Both the position numbers and the translations under genes were made by a program. Under the pieces are notes generated by a model, which worked only from the letters and a program-made list of their open reading frames with translations, had not been told where the DNA came from and made no database searches. DNA of 64,000 bases from Ruegeria sp. ANG-S4 (GTDB lineage: Bacteria > Pseudomonadota > Alphaproteobacteria > Rhodobacterales > Rhodobacteraceae), in NCBI RefSeq assembly GCF_000814005.1, contig NZ_JWLK01000002.1:310001-374000 (forward strand), written 5' to 3'. Shown in pieces: positions 1 through 9,258 of this stretch. Each line of letters opens with the position of its first letter. Within the stretch, counting starts at the first letter, position 1.

Positions 1-93
1 GACCCCGAATGGAAAAGTTTCGGACAGGATGGACTTCAATGCCAGCATCAGTCAAATTCAAACAACTTAAAATAACTTCAGGAAATTTGAAGC

Positions 94-978
94 ATGGCAA
101 TCAAAATCGAAATGCTGCGATGCTTTTGCACGGTTGCTCAAACCGGCAATCTGACCGAGGCCGCCGACCGCCTGGGGCGCACACAGTCCGCCCTGTCGAT
201 GACATTGAAACAACTCGAAGGGCATCTTGGGAAAAAGCTGTTTGAAGGGGAACGAAAAAACCTTTTGTCCCCATTGGGAGAGCAGGTATTCGAGATGTCC
301 CTCAAACAGGTGCGGCAATTCGATCAAACCGTTCAGGCTATCCAAGCCGCCGCAGACGCCGCCCATGGCCAACTGCGGATCGCCTCTGTGCCTTCGGTTG
401 CCGCGCTTATTTTTCCAGCGGTCCTCGAGCATATGACCCATCGTTTCCCGGGTCTGAAGGTGGAGCTAAGGGATACGGACACACAGCAGGTGTTGGATTC
501 GCTCGCAGACGGCAAGGCCGACATTGGCATAGCGTCGGGGTTTCACCCCTTGAAAGGTATCAAGGCCGTTCCACTGTTCGCGGATCAGTTCGGGCTTGTG
601 TGTTCATCGGACCATCCACTGATAACCAGCCCAGAGCCGCCAACTGTGGAAGATGTGATTGCTGCCTCATTTGTGAGAAACGCATTGTGCGATCTTATAC
701 AAACACCAAGCTTTGCGGCTGCAATCCGCAAAACCGAAGTCACAATTCACAACACTCACTCGTTGATTACCATGGTCCGAACGGGCAAATGGGTCACTTT
801 GTTGCCTCAGACAGTCGCACGATTTATCCCCGAAACAACTGCGTTTCGCACTCTACCTGATCTGCCGGACAAACGACAGGTTTATCTCTACATCAAAGAA
901 AAACCGCGGTTTAAGGACCTGACGGATGAATGCAGCGCATTTATTGCGCACAGCGAATTGATCAGAAACACCAATTGA
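94..978 (+). CDS. LysR-family transcriptional regulator
   Basis: A 294-residue protein with the full LysR layout. The winged helix-turn-helix lies at residues about 1-60, with the recognition region around RTQSALSMTLKQLE, and an effector-binding domain fills about 90-290. Length is normal for the family, so it is not truncated although it sits near the window edge. LysR proteins usually bind DNA as tetramers and activate a divergent gene in response to a small metabolite; the divergent partner would lie before base 1, so the target cannot be named. The next gene, xylulokinase, converges on it 404 bases away, so it is probably not part of the polyol operon. An AGGAAA sequence precedes the ATG. 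Family assignment is firm and the effector unknown. Confidence 0.9.
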   Translation: MAIKIEMLRCFCTVAQTGNLTEAADRLGRTQSALSMTLKQLEGHLGKKLFEGERKNLLSPLGEQVFEMSLKQVRQFDQTVQAIQAAADAAHGQLRIASVPSVAALIFPAVLEHMTHRFPGLKVELRDTDTQQVLDSLADGKADIGIASGFHPLKGIKAVPLFADQFGLVCSSDHPLITSPEPPTVEDVIAASFVRNALCDLIQTPSFAAAIRKTEVTIHNTHSLITMVRTGKWVTLLPQTVARFIPETTAFRTLPDLPDKRQVYLYIKEKPRFKDLTDECSAFIAHSELIRNTN

Positions 979-1382
979 AAGCCAACCCATAAAAACGACG
1001 GGAATCGAAAGATCCAAGTTAGGATTTTTGCTGCCGAACAAAACGTTTGATGTGAATGTATGAATGAGCGGCGGAACCTTCAGGAACCACCGCCCAGATC
1101 TGCGCCAGTCACGAAGACTGGGCAAATTCGTCAACCTGTGCGGTCCCGGAGGAAAGTCGAAAGCTTGGGCGCGCACCAGCTTTGGGCCCATTACCCGGTG
1201 CAACACGACGCCAATACGGGGAAAATCCGCGCCAAGTTCCCACACGCTGCACCGTGTTGGGTTTCAATAGGATCAAGAGGCTCCACCACGAAGGTCGCAA
1301 TTGCCGGGGGGTTTTTGGTTGTGCTTGTATGGGATCGTATGCGCTCTGCATTCCCGAATGACGCACGCCCCATTCACAAAAG
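979..1382. other. Intergenic stretch without a supported gene
   Basis: About 400 bases between the LysR stop and the convergent xylulokinase stop. Short open frames on both strands are mutually overlapping, lack ribosome binding sites and resemble no family I recognise. A G-run followed by T-run (about 1308-1317) may belong to a terminator but no clear stem was found. It could be decayed coding sequence; I see nothing definite. Confidence 0.4.
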
Positions 1383-2834
1383 TCATTGCGCCGCCCGGAT
1401 CATCGCAAAGCTTGCGCGAAATTTTTGATAGGCCTCTTCATAAACGTCGGCTTGTTGCACGTCGGGTTGCACCTCTGTTGCGATGTCCGGCGGCGAAATG
1501 ACATCCGCCGGCGAAGCCCCGGTGGCGGCAATCATTCCAAGTCGTGCGGCCCCCAAAGCCGCCCCAAACTCACCCGAAACCGGCACCCGAAGTGGCAATC
1601 CAAAGACAGTCGAGATCAGTTGCAACCAGTACTTTGACGCGCTGCCGCCACCGATTGCGATGACCTCGTTCATTTGCGCATCCGTCGCCGCCAAAGCCTC
1701 GAGGCTGTCGCGCAACCCAAACGCAACACCTTCCAACACAGCGCGTGTCATGTCTTCTTTCGTTGTACCGGTGGACAGTCCGGTGAAGCTGCCCCGAATC
1801 TCGGCATCGTTGTGCGGTGTTCTTTCCCCCGACAGATAAGGCAGGAAGCGCAACTGCCCTGGTGGCGAGACTTGTTCGCCTAACGCGCGGGTCAGATCCG
1901 ACGGCGATTTCCCTACCAGCCGCGCCAGCCAGTTAAGACTGTCCGTCGCCGACAGCATCACCCCCATCTGGTACCAACGTCCAGGCACGGCGTGGCAAAA
2001 CGTATGCACGGCCGTCTCGGGCGCGGGTCTATAGCCATCGCGCGCCGCGAGAAGAACACCGGACGTGCCCAGAGAAACGAAACTTTGTCCTTCGTTCAGT
2101 GCGCCAATTCCACAGGCCGCCGCAGCGTTGTCACCTGCACCTCCGGCAATGATGACCGGGTTGTTCAGGCCCCAGGATCGCGCGAGCTCAGGCCGCAATT
2201 CACCAGCGGGTTGAGTGCCCTCTACAAGACGCGGCATTTGGTCAGGGCCCATGTGTCCGGCTTCAAGCAGCGTATTCGACCACTGTCTTTTGCCGACATC
2301 CAACCACGATGTACCCGCACTGTCTGACATATCGGCCACGTAATCACCGGTCAGGTAATAATTCAGATAGGCCGCTGGCAACAGGACCTTCGATGTTCTT
2401 GCAAAGATTTCGGGTTCGTTATGCCTGACCCATTCAAGCTTTGGCGCGGTGAAGCCCGGGAACACAATGTTACCGGAAAGCTCGCGTACGCCGTCTGTTT
2501 TGTCCAGAATGGCCGCCTCGGCATGAGAGCGCGTGTCGTTCCACAAGATGCAAGGGCGCAGAACGTCACCGTTTTCATCCAGCAAGGTTGCGCCGTGCAT
2601 ATGCCCCGCAACCCCGACGCCGCGCAGTTCGGCAAACGACGGGTAAGTTTCGCGCATTTCCGAGATCGCCTGTTCGAGCGCTTCAATCCAATCTGCCGGA
2701 TCCTGTTCTGACCAACCGGCCCGAGGATGCGACACGTCATACGCGCGTTCGGTCGAACCGATTGGCGTACCAGAACCATCAACGAGCAAGGCGCGAAGCC
2801 CGGAAGTACCAAGATCAATGCCAAGAAACGTCAT
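1383..2834 (-). CDS. xylB: Xylulokinase (FGGY family)
   Basis: A 483-residue FGGY carbohydrate kinase that phosphorylates D-xylulose with ATP to D-xylulose 5-phosphate for the pentose phosphate pathway. The N-terminal phosphate-binding motif GIDLGTSGLRALLVDGSG and the C-terminal ATP-site motif IGGGSASKYWLQL are both present, as is a GGAGDNAAAACGIG segment that should carry the catalytic Asp. Length fits XylB. It is the last gene of the polyol operon: its ATG directly abuts the stop of the mannitol-type dehydrogenase. The product of polyol oxidation upstream (xylulose, from arabitol or xylitol) is the natural substrate. Related FGGY kinases for other ketoses cannot be excluded by sequence alone. 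Confidence 0.88.
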   Translation of the reverse strand: MTFLGIDLGTSGLRALLVDGSGTPIGSTERAYDVSHPRAGWSEQDPADWIEALEQAISEMRETYPSFAELRGVGVAGHMHGATLLDENGDVLRPCILWNDTRSHAEAAILDKTDGVRELSGNIVFPGFTAPKLEWVRHNEPEIFARTSKVLLPAAYLNYYLTGDYVADMSDSAGTSWLDVGKRQWSNTLLEAGHMGPDQMPRLVEGTQPAGELRPELARSWGLNNPVIIAGGAGDNAAAACGIGALNEGQSFVSLGTSGVLLAARDGYRPAPETAVHTFCHAVPGRWYQMGVMLSATDSLNWLARLVGKSPSDLTRALGEQVSPPGQLRFLPYLSGERTPHNDAEIRGSFTGLSTGTTKEDMTRAVLEGVAFGLRDSLEALAATDAQMNEVIAIGGGSASKYWLQLISTVFGLPLRVPVSGEFGAALGAARLGMIAATGASPADVISPPDIATEVQPDVQQADVYEEAYQKFRASFAMIRAAQ

Positions 2835-4307
2835 TCAATTGCCCTCAAGGTAAAGGCGAAGCGTAGCTTCTGTACCGGTGTTGTAGATTGCACGGAGCCA
2901 CATTTCAAATGTATCTGCAAAATCAGATATTTCTGCGATGTCGCCGTAGATGTTTTTCATACCCAACCAGGCTTTGGGCTCGGTTCGCGCTTGTTTCGCA
3001 AAAGTGTTCAGGTCAAGCCACAAGGGGTCGTTTTCGGCGATTTCCGAACCGTCTTCGCGGATTCCTTCGCACATCCTTGCCCACAAGGCCTCGACCAGAG
3101 CGAGGCCGTTGAACGGCGCACCCTTTTTCAGCGCATCCCGTATCGACGGCAGGACAAATCCGGGATGCCGCGACGAACCGTCAAAGGCCACTCGTCGAAC
3201 CGTGTCCGCGATCGTTGGGTTGGAAAAGCGCTTTGCGACCAATTGCAGGTACGTCTCAGGTGACATCCCGGGAACCGAAGCGACATGCGGCAGTACTTCG
3301 TCTGTCATCACGACATGAAAAAAGGAGCGCAGAACGTCGTGTTCCATCGCATCCGAGATTGTGTGCAGCCCGATGATTTCGGCCGCTCCGGCCAGAACCT
3401 GATGCCCGGCGTTAAGAATGCGGATCTTCTGCATCTCGAACCCATGGACGTTGTCAGAAAACGTCGCACCTGCTCTGTCCCACTCGGGACGACCCGCGCA
3501 AAAGTCATCCTCCATCACCCACTGACGAAAGTTCTCATGCGAAACGGGCGCAGCATCCGAGAGTCCCAGACTTTGGACCAAATCAAGTTCTCTTTGGCCC
3601 GTTGAAGGGACAATGCAATCCACCATCGAATTCGGAAAGCTACAGTTTTCGTCAATCCAATCCGCCAATGGCGGATCTTGCAGACGTGCCAGCGAAACAA
3701 CGGTTTGGCGCAGAACATCCCCGTTCCCCACCAAGTTGTCACAGCTTTGCAGGGCTATCGGCCCCAACCCGTCATCCAGCCTCAGTTTCAACGCAGCGAC
3801 GATTGCGCCAAAAGCGGTGCGCGGCGCGTCCGGGTTTTGGATGTCATGCACAATGTCGGGGTGCTGTCCTTCAAACCCACCGGAAACGGGATCAACGTAG
3901 TAGCCACCTTCTGTCACCGTCAGCGAAACAATGCGAATGTCCGGGCAGGCGATCCTGCGGATCAATGCAGCATTGCTTTCTTCGACCGGAAGGTAATCGA
4001 TCATCGGCCCGACAATCTCGGCAGAAATACTATCGGGGCCCAGCTCTATCAAAGTCGTCAGATAATCCTGTTTCGCCAGCTTGGAACGCATCACCTTGTC
4101 GTATTCCCGAACACCGGCCCCCACAATAGCCCAGTCGTGCGCCACACCCTGCTGCATCAACCGGTGAAGGTACCAGGATTGATGCGCCCGATGAAAGTTC
4201 CCGAGGCCGATATGAACGATCCCCGCAGAAAGACGCTCACGATCATAGTTTGGGTGCTCAATGCCTTCGGGCAGCGCCGTAAACGACCTGTTGGACAATG
4301 CGATCAT
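2835..4307 (-). CDS. mtlK: Mannitol 2-dehydrogenase family polyol dehydrogenase
   Basis: A 490-residue member of the polyol-specific long-chain dehydrogenase family, which oxidises mannitol, arabitol or sorbitol to ketoses with NAD. The N-terminal Rossmann region shows VHIGLGNFHRAHQSWYL and the C-terminal substrate domain shows KIRILNAGHQVLAGAAEIIGL-like sequence, both family hallmarks. Length matches MtlK (about 480-495). Its ATG overlaps the stop of the upstream HAD gene by four bases (ATGA) and xylB follows without a gap, so the three are translationally coupled. The order resembles the Rhodobacter sphaeroides smo/mtlK/xylB polyol operon. The exact polyol is inferred only. Confidence 0.88.
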   Translation of the reverse strand: MIALSNRSFTALPEGIEHPNYDRERLSAGIVHIGLGNFHRAHQSWYLHRLMQQGVAHDWAIVGAGVREYDKVMRSKLAKQDYLTTLIELGPDSISAEIVGPMIDYLPVEESNAALIRRIACPDIRIVSLTVTEGGYYVDPVSGGFEGQHPDIVHDIQNPDAPRTAFGAIVAALKLRLDDGLGPIALQSCDNLVGNGDVLRQTVVSLARLQDPPLADWIDENCSFPNSMVDCIVPSTGQRELDLVQSLGLSDAAPVSHENFRQWVMEDDFCAGRPEWDRAGATFSDNVHGFEMQKIRILNAGHQVLAGAAEIIGLHTISDAMEHDVLRSFFHVVMTDEVLPHVASVPGMSPETYLQLVAKRFSNPTIADTVRRVAFDGSSRHPGFVLPSIRDALKKGAPFNGLALVEALWARMCEGIREDGSEIAENDPLWLDLNTFAKQARTEPKAWLGMKNIYGDIAEISDFADTFEMWLRAIYNTGTEATLRLYLEGN

Positions 4308-5005
4308 GCTCTGCCCTTCGCTGTGCGGTCTAAAATGGATGCCTCGACCTCGCTCAGGTTATCGAAGACCTCGACCGCACCTGCCCTCAGCAGTGTTTCG
4401 GTATGCGCGCGCTTTCTTCCCGTCAAATGACTGCCGCCGACGAATCCAATTGCGGGAATTCCGGCAGCATTTGCCCCGACGATGCCGTGCGGCGAGTCCT
4501 CAACGACGACGCACTCCTCCGGCCTCAGGTGCAAACGCTCTGCCGCCAACAGGAATAGGTCCGGCGCAGGTTTTCCATTTTCCACTTCGTCGGCACTGGA
4601 TGCCGTGCCCTCGAACCATTGAGAAAGTCCGCCAAGGTCGAGCGTCGCCGCCATCCGGCGCAGCGACGCACCCGTTGCAATCGCCATTCCAACGCCCTCA
4701 GATCGCAATGCGGCCAACAGATGCTTGGCCCCCGGAATTGGCCTAAGCTGCCTTTCATATGCTGACAAAAGTCGACTTTCGACCCGAGCGGCGAATGTGT
4801 GCGGAACCGGGGAACCGAGGCGTTTGGCCACATATTGAACAATGACCGGCATCGCGACACCCAAGAACTGATCACCCACTTCGCGTTCAGTGGCGTCCTT
4901 GATGCCGAGCGCCCGCATTTCCGATGCTATGGCCTCGAGAGACAACGGCTCACTGTCGACCAGACATCCGTCCAGATCAAAAATGACACCCTTGGCCGTC
5001 GACAT
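4304..5005 (-). CDS. HAD-family sugar phosphatase/phosphoglucomutase-like hydrolase
   Basis: A 233-residue haloacid dehalogenase superfamily protein. Motif I is VIFDLDGCLVDSEPL (the nucleophile and acid/base Asp pair), and motif III/IV is seen near VVVEDSPHGIVGANAAGI. The cap region between residues about 15 and 85 makes it a subclass I enzyme like beta-phosphoglucomutase or sugar-phosphate phosphatases. It lies in the polyol operon between the transporter ATPase (20 bases upstream) and the mannitol-type dehydrogenase (four-base overlap). A HAD gene also accompanies the smo polyol operon of Rhodobacter. It may dephosphorylate a dead-end sugar phosphate; the substrate is not deducible. Confidence 0.82.
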   Translation of the reverse strand: MSTAKGVIFDLDGCLVDSEPLSLEAIASEMRALGIKDATEREVGDQFLGVAMPVIVQYVAKRLGSPVPHTFAARVESRLLSAYERQLRPIPGAKHLLAALRSEGVGMAIATGASLRRMAATLDLGGLSQWFEGTASSADEVENGKPAPDLFLLAAERLHLRPEECVVVEDSPHGIVGANAAGIPAIGFVGGSHLTGRKRAHTETLLRAGAVEVFDNLSEVEASILDRTAKGRA

Positions 5006-5025
5006 CCCAGCAGGTCTCCTGTGCT

Positions 5026-6087
5026 CTAAATGCGCTGTTGCGTCGATTGGTCGAACAGATGGACCCTCGACGGGTCGATCACGAAACCCAGTTTCGACCC
5101 CGGGCGGGCTGAAATCCGATCTTTGACCAATGCGTCCACAAGGTCCTTGCCGAACTTCGCAAATATCTGGGTCTCCGATCCTGTGGGTTCGACGACGACG
5201 ACTTCCATCGGCACACCTTGCTCACCGATTTCGATATGCTCGGGCCGGATGCCGTATGTGACTTGGCGCCCGTCGGCGGCAGCTGTTTCCGGCAGCGGCA
5301 GTGTAAGCCCGCTGTCCGACACAAACACGCGGATGCCGTCGCGCGTGGCCACGGACCCATTCACAAAATTCATTGCAGGTGATCCTATGAAACCCGCAAC
5401 AAATACGTTGTCCGGGTTATCATAAAGGTCCAGCGGACTGCCGATCTGTTCGACACGCCCGTCACGCATTACAACGATCTTGTCCGCCATCGTCATGGCC
5501 TCGATCTGGTCATGGGTCACATAGACAATCGTCGTGCCTAGCCGCTGATGCAGCTCTTTGATCTCGACCCTCATTGTGACACGCAATTTTGCGTCCAGAT
5601 TGGAAAGCGGTTCATCGAACAAGAATACCTGTGGATCGCGCACAATTGCCCGCCCCATGGCAACGCGTTGGCGTTGACCGCCGGACAGCTCTTTCGGATA
5701 GCGTTTCAGGTATTTTGTCAGGTCCAGAATATCTGCGGCCTGCGTGACCTTTTCCTCGATCTCGCCCTTTGTACGCTTGGCCATTTTCAAGGGGAAAGCG
5801 ATATTGTCGAAGACTGTTTTGTGCGGGTAAAGTGCGTAGCTTTGAAACACCATCGCGATGTCACGCTCTTTCGGCGGAATGTCATTGACAACACGATCAC
5901 CGATCGAGATCGACCCATCGCTGATTTCTTCAAGCCCCGCCAGCATGCGCAAAAGGGTGGACTTGCCGCATCCCGAAGGGCCAACCAGCACCACGAATTC
6001 GCCGTCGTTGATGTCGACGCTGACGCCGTGCATCACTTGCGCGGATGCATAACGTTTGAAAACGTTTTCGATTGTAACGTTTGCCAA
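5026..6087 (-). CDS. Sugar/polyol ABC transporter ATP-binding protein (UgpC/SmoK type)
   Basis: A 353-residue ATPase subunit of a CUT1-type carbohydrate importer. Walker A is GPSGCGKST at residues 36-44, the signature is LSGGQRQRVAMGRA, Walker B is VFLFDEPLSNLDA, and a C-terminal TOBE-type regulatory domain (about 240-353) is present, as in MalK, UgpC and SmoK. It hydrolyses ATP on the cytoplasmic face to drive import through the two permeases encoded upstream (8253-9128 and 7412-8248). It follows the zinc-type dehydrogenase by 12 bases and precedes the HAD gene by 20. Polyol specificity is inferred from the operon. Confidence 0.92.
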   Translation of the reverse strand: MANVTIENVFKRYASAQVMHGVSVDINDGEFVVLVGPSGCGKSTLLRMLAGLEEISDGSISIGDRVVNDIPPKERDIAMVFQSYALYPHKTVFDNIAFPLKMAKRTKGEIEEKVTQAADILDLTKYLKRYPKELSGGQRQRVAMGRAIVRDPQVFLFDEPLSNLDAKLRVTMRVEIKELHQRLGTTIVYVTHDQIEAMTMADKIVVMRDGRVEQIGSPLDLYDNPDNVFVAGFIGSPAMNFVNGSVATRDGIRVFVSDSGLTLPLPETAAADGRQVTYGIRPEHIEIGEQGVPMEVVVVEPTGSETQIFAKFGKDLVDALVKDRISARPGSKLGFVIDPSRVHLFDQSTQQRI

Positions 6088-6099
6088 ATTTCCGTCCTC

Positions 6100-7152
6100 T
6101 TATTGCGGCAAAACAATCTGCATCTTCACATCCGCCGCTGGGGCGGATGCTGCGATTTCGAAGGCGTGCACACTTTCTGAAAAGTCGAATGTTCTGGTTA
6201 TCAGGGGTTTGATGTTTATGGCCCCTGAACTCAGCATGCCAACGCAGCGCGGAAAGACATGTGCATAGCGAAAGATGTTCTCGACGCGGGCCTCGCGCAC
6301 CATCGCGGCGCCGGCGTCGTATTCAATGGGGTCTGGCTGACCGCCAATCATGACGACGCATCCGCCGGGGCACAGCGCGTCAAAAACCGTCTTTGCTGCG
6401 TGAGGGCTGCCTGTGGCTTCGAAAACAATATCGACACCCCAGGTGTCGGTGTCCTTCAGAACCGATCCGGTCACATCATCGGATGCTGCATTCAAAGGCA
6501 CAATTGCAGGGCTGAGCGACGCGGCGATGTCCAGCTTCTTTTCCGCCAGATCAGTTACATAGACCCTGGCACACCCCGCAGCGAGTGCGGAAAGTGCGGT
6601 TACCAGACCGATCGGCCCCGCACCCAGGACCAAAGCCGTATCGCCGGGTTTAACGCGGGCCTTGGTCGCTGCGTGCACACCAACGGCCAGCGGCTCGACC
6701 ATCGCCGCTTCAGCAAAGCTGACGTTGTCGGGCAGTTTAAAGGTGAACGCCTCGGGATGTACGCAGGTCGGTCGCAAAATCCCGTGAACCGGTGGCGTGG
6801 CCCAAAACCTAACGGCCGGGTCGACGTTGTACATCCCAAGCCGGGTGGCACGGCTGTTGGGGTCCGGGATGCCCGGCTCCATGCAGACCCGGTCGCCAAG
6901 GTTCAAGCTGGTCACGTCCGCACCGATTTCAACCACGGTGCCCGACGCCTCGTGCCCGAGTATCATGGGTTCATTCACGACAAACGGCCCAATGCGACCA
7001 TGGGTGTAATAGTGAACGTCTGAACCACAGATGCCCACAGTGTGCAGCTTGATCCGCACGTCCCGAGGACCCAGTTTTTCTTCGACGCGATCTATCGCAG
7101 GAAAATCCCGCAGGCTGATTTCGTCTTTCTTTTCAAGGACCAGAGATTGCAT
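6100..7152 (-). CDS. Sorbitol/xylitol dehydrogenase-like, zinc-dependent MDR
   Basis: A 350-residue medium-chain dehydrogenase. The catalytic zinc site is indicated by [13 protein letters not shown] and LGHEASG, and the Rossmann motif by [19 protein letters not shown]. The lobe that carries four cysteines for structural zinc in many alcohol dehydrogenases is replaced by a sequence beginning [18 protein letters not shown]. That replacement is also seen in sorbitol and xylitol dehydrogenases. It should oxidise a polyol to the 2-ketose with NAD. It sits between a small membrane protein (3 bases away) and the transporter ATPase in the polyol operon. Sorbitol, xylitol or galactitol are all possible substrates. 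Confidence 0.87.
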   Translation of the reverse strand: MQSLVLEKKDEISLRDFPAIDRVEEKLGPRDVRIKLHTVGICGSDVHYYTHGRIGPFVVNEPMILGHEASGTVVEIGADVTSLNLGDRVCMEPGIPDPNSRATRLGMYNVDPAVRFWATPPVHGILRPTCVHPEAFTFKLPDNVSFAEAAMVEPLAVGVHAATKARVKPGDTALVLGAGPIGLVTALSALAAGCARVYVTDLAEKKLDIAASLSPAIVPLNAASDDVTGSVLKDTDTWGVDIVFEATGSPHAAKTVFDALCPGGCVVMIGGQPDPIEYDAGAAMVREARVENIFRYAHVFPRCVGMLSSGAINIKPLITRTFDFSESVHAFEIAASAPAADVKMQIVLPQ

Positions 7153-7155
7153 GTC

Positions 7156-7407
7156 TCAGCCTTTCCTGATGATGTAGATGGCCAGCACCAAAGCGATGGC
7201 GTTTGAAATCCAGATGGTCAGACCCAAGGGCTCGATGAAACGGAACCAGAAAAGCGACAAAGCGATCCAGATGACGACCGAAATAAACAACCGGTCAAAC
7301 CAATTGGTCTCGATCGGCAAGAACCCGGACTTCTGTTCAGGCTCGAAGTCTTCCATCTGATCATCCAGATGCGTTGAGGCCAACGGGGTGTCGTCGCGAT
7401 CTGCCAT
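7156..7407 (-). CDS. Small membrane protein of the polyol ABC operon
   Basis: An 83-residue protein with an acidic N-terminus (residues about 1-32, rich in Asp and Glu) followed by two hydrophobic segments (about 38-58 and 62-79) and a basic RKG end. Reading is clean and tight: 4 bases separate it from the upstream permease gene and 3 from the dehydrogenase. I do not recognise the family; small integral membrane proteins are known beside some sugar ABC operons without an assigned role. Position between permease and dehydrogenase suggests an accessory to the transporter or to membrane association of the enzyme. That is inference. Confidence 0.75.
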   Translation of the reverse strand: MADRDDTPLASTHLDDQMEDFEPEQKSGFLPIETNWFDRLFISVVIWIALSLFWFRFIEPLGLTIWISNAIALVLAIYIIRKG

Positions 7408-7411
7408 GGAT

Positions 7412-8248
7412 CTATCCTTTCACCGCGCCAAAGGTCAGGCCCGCGACAATATGCTTTTGGACAAGGCCAAACACGATCAGGGCCGGTATGAGAGTGAAGA
7501 CCGAGATTGCAGCCATGATCCCCCATTCTGTCCCGGTCGTCGTGACGTATTCAGACAGGCCGGTGGTCAGGGTGCGGGCATTGAAATTGGTCAAAGTGGC
7601 GGCCAGCAGATATTCATTCCACGCAAAAACCCAAGTCAGAATGAGTGTCACGGCCAAACCCGGACGACAGAGCGGAAAGATGATCTCGGTGATGACTTTC
7701 CATGAACTGGCACCATCGACGTAAGCCGCCTCGTCCAGTTCCTTCGGGATACCGTCCACAGTGGGGCGCAGCGTCCAGATCGCAAATGGAAGGTTGAACG
7801 TGCAGTAGACCAGGATCATGCCAATTCTTGTGTCCAGCAGGCTCCATTCGCCAACCGCATAGACGGTTGTCATCAACAGGAACATCGGCAACAAAAAGAC
7901 GGCAGGGGGTGCCATGCGGTTCGTGATCGTCCAGAAAAAGATCGATTCCTTCCCGCTCATGTTGAAACGCGACAACGCATAGCAGGCCAGAAACCCAAGA
8001 ATGGTGCACAGTAAAGCGTTGCCGGTCGAAATAATCACCGAATTCAGCATATAGCTGCGCAACAGGCGATCGCCCCAGACTTTGGCATAGTTGCCCCAAT
8101 ACGGGTCACTCAGAATGATATCCGGCGTGGAAAACAACTGAACTGCAGGTTTCACGGATATGACGAACAGCCAGTAGATCGGGAACAATGTCAGGAAACT
8201 GACAAGCGTCCAGAAAACAATGCCGACGATCGCGCTTTTCTTCTTCAT
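7412..8248 (-). CDS. Carbohydrate ABC transporter permease (MalG/SmoG type)
   Basis: A 278-residue inner-membrane subunit with about six hydrophobic spans. The cytoplasmic coupling loop EAAYVDGASSWKVITEIIFPL matches the EAA motif of CUT1 permeases (the A-x-x-D-G-A core is visible). It pairs with the permease encoded 4 bases upstream and with the ATPase at 5026-6087 to import a polyol. Length is typical of MalG-like subunits. The next gene, for the small membrane protein, starts 4 bases downstream. Confidence 0.92.
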   Translation of the reverse strand: MKKKSAIVGIVFWTLVSFLTLFPIYWLFVISVKPAVQLFSTPDIILSDPYWGNYAKVWGDRLLRSYMLNSVIISTGNALLCTILGFLACYALSRFNMSGKESIFFWTITNRMAPPAVFLLPMFLLMTTVYAVGEWSLLDTRIGMILVYCTFNLPFAIWTLRPTVDGIPKELDEAAYVDGASSWKVITEIIFPLCRPGLAVTLILTWVFAWNEYLLAATLTNFNARTLTTGLSEYVTTTGTEWGIMAAISVFTLIPALIVFGLVQKHIVAGLTFGAVKG

Positions 8249-8252
8249 CGGC

Positions 8253-9128
8253 TCAGTCCTTCTTATTGCGCGGGGCTAGCATGGTCACATAAAGCAACCA
8301 GCAAACTACAATGGTGAGGTAAAGCACGATGACCGAAATGGTTGATCCGTAACCGTAATTCGTCTTCGGGAAGACCTCTTTGAAAATATGGACCCCGACA
8401 AACCGCGTGGCAGAGCCGGGCCCGCCTCCTGTAAGCATCCAGACCTCATCAACCGTGCGCAGCGCATCCATCAGTCGAATGAATACGGTTGCGACAACAG
8501 CCGGCGCGATCATGGGCAGCGTGATATGCCAGAAAATCTGCCGCTTGCCCGCCCCGTCGATTTGGGCCTGCTCAAAAGGATCGGGCGGCAGGGACACCAG
8601 AGCCGCGATAAGGGTCAGTGTCACCAACGGGGTCCAATGCCAGACATCCATGATGACGATGGTGGCAAATGCGGCCGTCGCAGACGTGCCGATGTTCATC
8701 GTTATTCCGAACCATTCATCCAGATAATGGGGGATGATCCCGATGGATGGCGTCGTCATCAGCTTCCAGACCGACCCGACAATGATCGGGGCCACGATCA
8801 ACGGAAGCGTATGAATGGTACGAAAGATCGCCTTGCCGGGAAAGTCGCGCATGAAGGCCTGCGCAAGGAAGTATCCAAGGATCAACTCGGACAAAACAGC
8901 GAAGACCACAAACAGGACGGTGACGCCAAGCGAATTCAAAAAAGCCTGGTCAAAGACAATCTGTCGGAAGTTGTCAGCCCCATTGAAGACCATCTCGGGG
9001 TTGACCGCGAACGGGTTCCATTGGTGGAACGACACGTACACGACATAGATGAAAGGCAGCACGCCGAAGAAAAAGAGGATGACCAGTGTAGGTGCCAGAA
9101 AAATCCAGCCAAGTCTCTTGGATTGCAT
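8253..9128 (-). CDS. Carbohydrate ABC transporter permease (MalF/SmoF type)
   Basis: The open frame extends upstream to 9332, but the first 68 codons read as non-protein-like (Arg/Lys/Asn rich) and run into the binding-protein gene. The ATG at 9128 gives MQSKRLGWIFLAPTLVIL, a normal start for a 291-residue CUT1 permease with six hydrophobic spans. The EAA loop reads EQAQIDGAGKRQIFWHITLPM. It forms the transmembrane channel with the SmoG-like partner 4 bases downstream. The 130 bases before it hold a stem-loop that separates it from the binding-protein gene. Confidence 0.9.
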   Translation of the reverse strand: MQSKRLGWIFLAPTLVILFFFGVLPFIYVVYVSFHQWNPFAVNPEMVFNGADNFRQIVFDQAFLNSLGVTVLFVVFAVLSELILGYFLAQAFMRDFPGKAIFRTIHTLPLIVAPIIVGSVWKLMTTPSIGIIPHYLDEWFGITMNIGTSATAAFATIVIMDVWHWTPLVTLTLIAALVSLPPDPFEQAQIDGAGKRQIFWHITLPMIAPAVVATVFIRLMDALRTVDEVWMLTGGGPGSATRFVGVHIFKEVFPKTNYGYGSTISVIVLYLTIVVCWLLYVTMLAPRNKKD

Positions 9129-9206
9129 GAGGCACGTCCTGATTGTGCGCGTCTTGATGGTGTTAGACGATTTATAATTGCACAGAATTTCTGATTTGGC
9201 GTGGGC

Positions 9207-9228
9207 CGCCACCACCGCGATGGTGGCG
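9207..9228 (-). other. Intercistronic stem-loop after the polyol binding-protein gene
   Basis: Perfect 8-base-pair stem (CGCCACCA with TGGTGGCG) and a 6-base loop, 30 bases after the stop of the binding-protein gene and ahead of the permease gene. No T-run follows, so it is more likely an mRNA 3'-end stabiliser or attenuator than a full terminator. It would allow more binding protein than permease to be made. Confidence 0.55.
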
Positions 9229-9258
9229 ACCCGGTCGGCAACCTTGGGGAGAAGTGGT

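Noticed and set aside
8388..9194. 268-codon open frame on the plus strand opposite the permease gene
   Set aside because: Composition is Asp/Arg/Gln/His-rich without hydrophobic core; it mirrors the permease codons.
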